Translations under genes and position numbers: made by a program
In this document: in pieces, positions 5,521 to 7,226 of the stretch
Layout: each line of letters opens with the position of its first letter
Position numbering within the stretch: position 1 is the stretch's first letter
Assembly: GCA_900553285.1 (NCBI GenBank)
Contig: USCX01000067.1
Location: forward strand, 1 to 7,226
Direction of reading: 5' to 3'
Source of the DNA: an uncultured Prevotella sp.
GTDB taxonomy: Bacteria > Bacteroidota > Bacteroidia > Bacteroidales > Bacteroidaceae
DNA length: 7,226 bases
The notes under the pieces: model-generated
Databases searched by the model: none
Told to the model about the DNA's origin: nothing
Seen by the model: only the letters and a program-made list of their open reading frames with translations

Positions 5521-6324
5521 GTGAGCCGCAATAATTTATTATCAAGAGACTGGTGCAATCTGGTCTTCGAAGGTAAAAACAAGGACTATGGGGCTTACCG
5601 CTTGCGCTCACAAGCGGGTAGACGTTATGCCGTCGCTCTGGCTGTTGTGGGGGGATTCTTCTTCCTGTGGGTGGCGCTCGTGGTAGGCGTCGGGCTTTAC
5701 GTTCAGTATAAGGTAAAGACAGACGTGCCGGACATTTCGTCGTTTGGCGAAGTCAAGCTGCGAAAGGCGGAGGAAGGGCACGAACTGAAAGAGGTGGCTG
5801 CGGGCCGGTCGGCCATCGCGCAGAGAGCGACGCAGCCCGGGGCTTCGATGGCTGCGCCCGAAATCGTGAATAACACGTTGCCGTCGAAGATGATCGGACA
5901 CGACGGACTTGTGAAGCTCAGCGATGAGGAGGCCTACGAACTCGCTCTGATAGCCAACAAAGAGGCGGAGTGGAGGGACAAGGACACACTGATAGTCGGC
6001 CCGGAACTCCTGCCGACAGAGGTGGTGGAGGTGATGCCGCAATTTCCCGGAGGTTTGGGGGCTCTGATGAAGTGGCTCGACCGCAACGTCGTTTACCCCC
6101 AGGCATGCATCAAGCGTCATATAAAAGGCCACGTCGAGGTCTCGTTTACCGTGGAGGCCGATGGGACGGTACGCGACCCCGTTGTGGAGAAGAAAGCCGA
6201 CCCGCTGCTTGACAAAGCCTGCTTGCTGGCTCTCCAGCGGATGCCCAGGTGGGAGCCGGGGCGTGACAAAGGGCGTCTGGTCCGCGTGAGAATGACCCTG
6301 CCGGTGGACTTCAATCCAGACTGA
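5521..6324 (+). CDS. TonB-family energy transducer with GTG start
   Basis: TonB proteins pass energy from the inner-membrane proton gradient to outer-membrane transporters. The 267-residue protein starts with a cytoplasmic stretch carrying WCNLVFEGKNKDYGAYRLR (11-29), typical of Bacteroidota TonB homologues. One transmembrane segment follows (about 36-61), then a periplasmic linker (62-170), and a TonB C-terminal domain at about 171-265 (VMPQFPGG, YPQACIKRHIKGHVEVSF, ADGTV, MPRWEPG). The linker lacks the long Pro-rich repeats of E. coli TonB. GTG at 5521 is the only fitting start: upstream in frame there is no ATG before a stop at 5452-5454, and the family N-terminus begins here. There is no Shine-Dalgarno site, only an A-rich leader. 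The next gene starts 27 bases after the stop, so they likely form an operon. No exbB, exbD or receptor gene is in view, so its partner is unknown. Confidence 0.93.
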   Translation: MSRNNLLSRDWCNLVFEGKNKDYGAYRLRSQAGRRYAVALAVVGGFFFLWVALVVGVGLYVQYKVKTDVPDISSFGEVKLRKAEEGHELKEVAAGRSAIAQRATQPGASMAAPEIVNNTLPSKMIGHDGLVKLSDEEAYELALIANKEAEWRDKDTLIVGPELLPTEVVEVMPQFPGGLGALMKWLDRNVVYPQACIKRHIKGHVEVSFTVEADGTVRDPVVEKKADPLLDKACLLALQRMPRWEPGRDKGRLVRVRMTLPVDFNPD

Positions 6325-6351
6325 CACGAAACAGAAAAAACACAGATAGTC

Positions 6352-7226
6352 ATGTATAATTCATCCCAAATCCTGGAGAAATTCAACGAAGCGCTTGCCG
6401 CTGTTCCCTATCCCGACAAGCCGGCCGGACTGTACGAACCGATAAAATATGTCCTGTCGCTCGGGGGCAAACGGCTGCGGCCGGTATTGCTGTTGTTGTC
6501 TTATCAGCTTTTCCGAGACGACTTGGAACGCGCGCTGCCGGCCGCGTTGGGCTTGGAGACGTATCACAATTACACGTTGCTGCACGACGACCTGATGGAC
6601 CGGGCGGACATTCGCCGCGGACGGCCGACTGTGCACCGCGTGTGGGACGAGAATACGTCGATCCTTTCGGGCGACACGATGCTTGTGCTGGCTTATAGGT
6701 TCATGCAGCAATGCGGCAATGCTGACGTGTTGAATCTTTTCACGAAGACCGCGCTCGAAATCGGCGAGGGCCAGCAGTACGATATGAACTTCGAGCGGCG
6801 CACAGACGTGACGGAGCCTGAATATATAGAGATGATCAGGCTGAAAACGTCCGTCCTGCTGGCGTGTGCGGCCAAAACCGGGGCTATCCTCGGCGGAGCG
6901 TCCGACGAAGAGGCCGACTTGCTTTATGCCTATGCCGAACAGGTTGGAGTGGCGTTCCAGCTGCAAGACGATTGGCTCGACGTGTATGGCGACCCCGCTG
7001 TTTTTGGTAAGAAAATCGGCGGCGACATCCTTTGTGACAAAAAGACGTATCTTCTGATCAATGCCTGGGTTCATGCCGACCATGGCCAGCGTGAGCGGCT
7101 CTCCCGGTGGATTGGGCATGAGACTGAAAACCCGGAAGAGAAGGTGGAGGCCGTTATATCGATTTACGACGAGTTAGGCATTTCTGAACTCTGTTTGAAC
7201 GCGATTGAAGAGTATTTCAGACGTGC
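6352..7226 (+). CDS. Polyprenyl (trans-isoprenyl) diphosphate synthase, 3' end cut by window
   Basis: This enzyme joins IPP units to an allylic diphosphate, making chains for quinones or other lipids. The frame gives 291 full codons to the window edge; the family is about 320-330 residues, so roughly 30 are missing. Visible motifs are GGKRLRP (38-44), the first Asp-rich motif HDDLMD (78-83, DDxxD), RRGRPTVH (88-95), GQ at 140-141, the Lys-Thr pair (165-166), and the second Asp-rich motif FQLQDDWLDVYGD (202-214). All catalytic Asp residues are present. Tyr74 sits five residues before the first motif, where bulky residues limit chain length in some relatives, so a medium-length product such as farnesyl or geranylgeranyl diphosphate is possible; this is inference. 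ispH in the opposite unit makes its substrates. Confidence 0.94.
   Translation, partial: MYNSSQILEKFNEALAAVPYPDKPAGLYEPIKYVLSLGGKRLRPVLLLLSYQLFRDDLERALPAALGLETYHNYTLLHDDLMDRADIRRGRPTVHRVWDENTSILSGDTMLVLAYRFMQQCGNADVLNLFTKTALEIGEGQQYDMNFERRTDVTEPEYIEMIRLKTSVLLACAAKTGAILGGASDEEADLLYAYAEQVGVAFQLQDDWLDVYGDPAVFGKKIGGDILCDKKTYLLINAWVHADHGQRERLSRWIGHETENPEEKVEAVISIYDELGISELCLNAIEEYFRR

Noticed and set aside
5608..6327. Minus-strand 239-aa frame antisense to the TonB gene
   Set aside because: The plus-strand protein has clear TonB-family motifs over the same span; the minus frame is a shadow.
6361..7119. Minus-strand 252-aa frame antisense to the polyprenyl synthase
   Set aside because: The plus strand encodes both Asp-rich motifs of a known enzyme family here.

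Overview
The window looks like a piece of a Bacteroidota chromosome, most likely order Bacteroidales and with a fairly GC-rich genome. Three things point there: a type IX secretion protein (PorQ), a TonB protein whose N-terminus carries the Bacteroidota-type EGKNKDYGAYRLR signature, and promoters of the TAnnTTTG type with little use of Shine-Dalgarno sites. I cannot name a genus with confidence.

Layout. Positions 1-477 (minus) hold the 5' part of a small membrane protein with its own promoter at 514-521. Positions 478-728 are non-coding and hold that promoter, a perfect 10-bp inverted repeat and two T-tailed hairpins that probably end the next transcript. Positions 729-2221 (minus) hold a two-gene unit joined by an ATGA overlap: a 92-aa protein of unknown function followed by a 405-aa lipoprotein with MORN-like segments, a charged helix and a BamE/SmpA-like C-terminal segment. 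Positions 2222-2816 are about 595 bases with no convincing gene but much structure: hairpins with T-runs, a terminator-like hairpin with T-tracts on both sides, and three 21-bp tandem units that are each an imperfect palindrome. Positions 2817-5392 (minus) hold porQ, cmk and ispH in tight order. Positions 5393-5520 form a divergent promoter region. Positions 5521-7226 (plus) hold a TonB-family protein and a polyprenyl diphosphate synthase cut by the window end.

How the genes relate. IspH makes IPP and DMAPP, and the synthase on the other side of the divergent promoter joins these units into longer prenyl chains, so two isoprenoid steps flank porQ and tonB. Cmk supplies CDP for nucleotide and lipid synthesis. 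PorQ (outer membrane) and TonB (inner membrane, periplasm) are envelope machinery. The right half is ordinary core-genome content. The left half (1-2816) is more accessory-like, and the least explained sequence is the non-coding stretch 2222-2816. I found no CRISPR array, tRNA, rRNA, transposase or obvious defence system.
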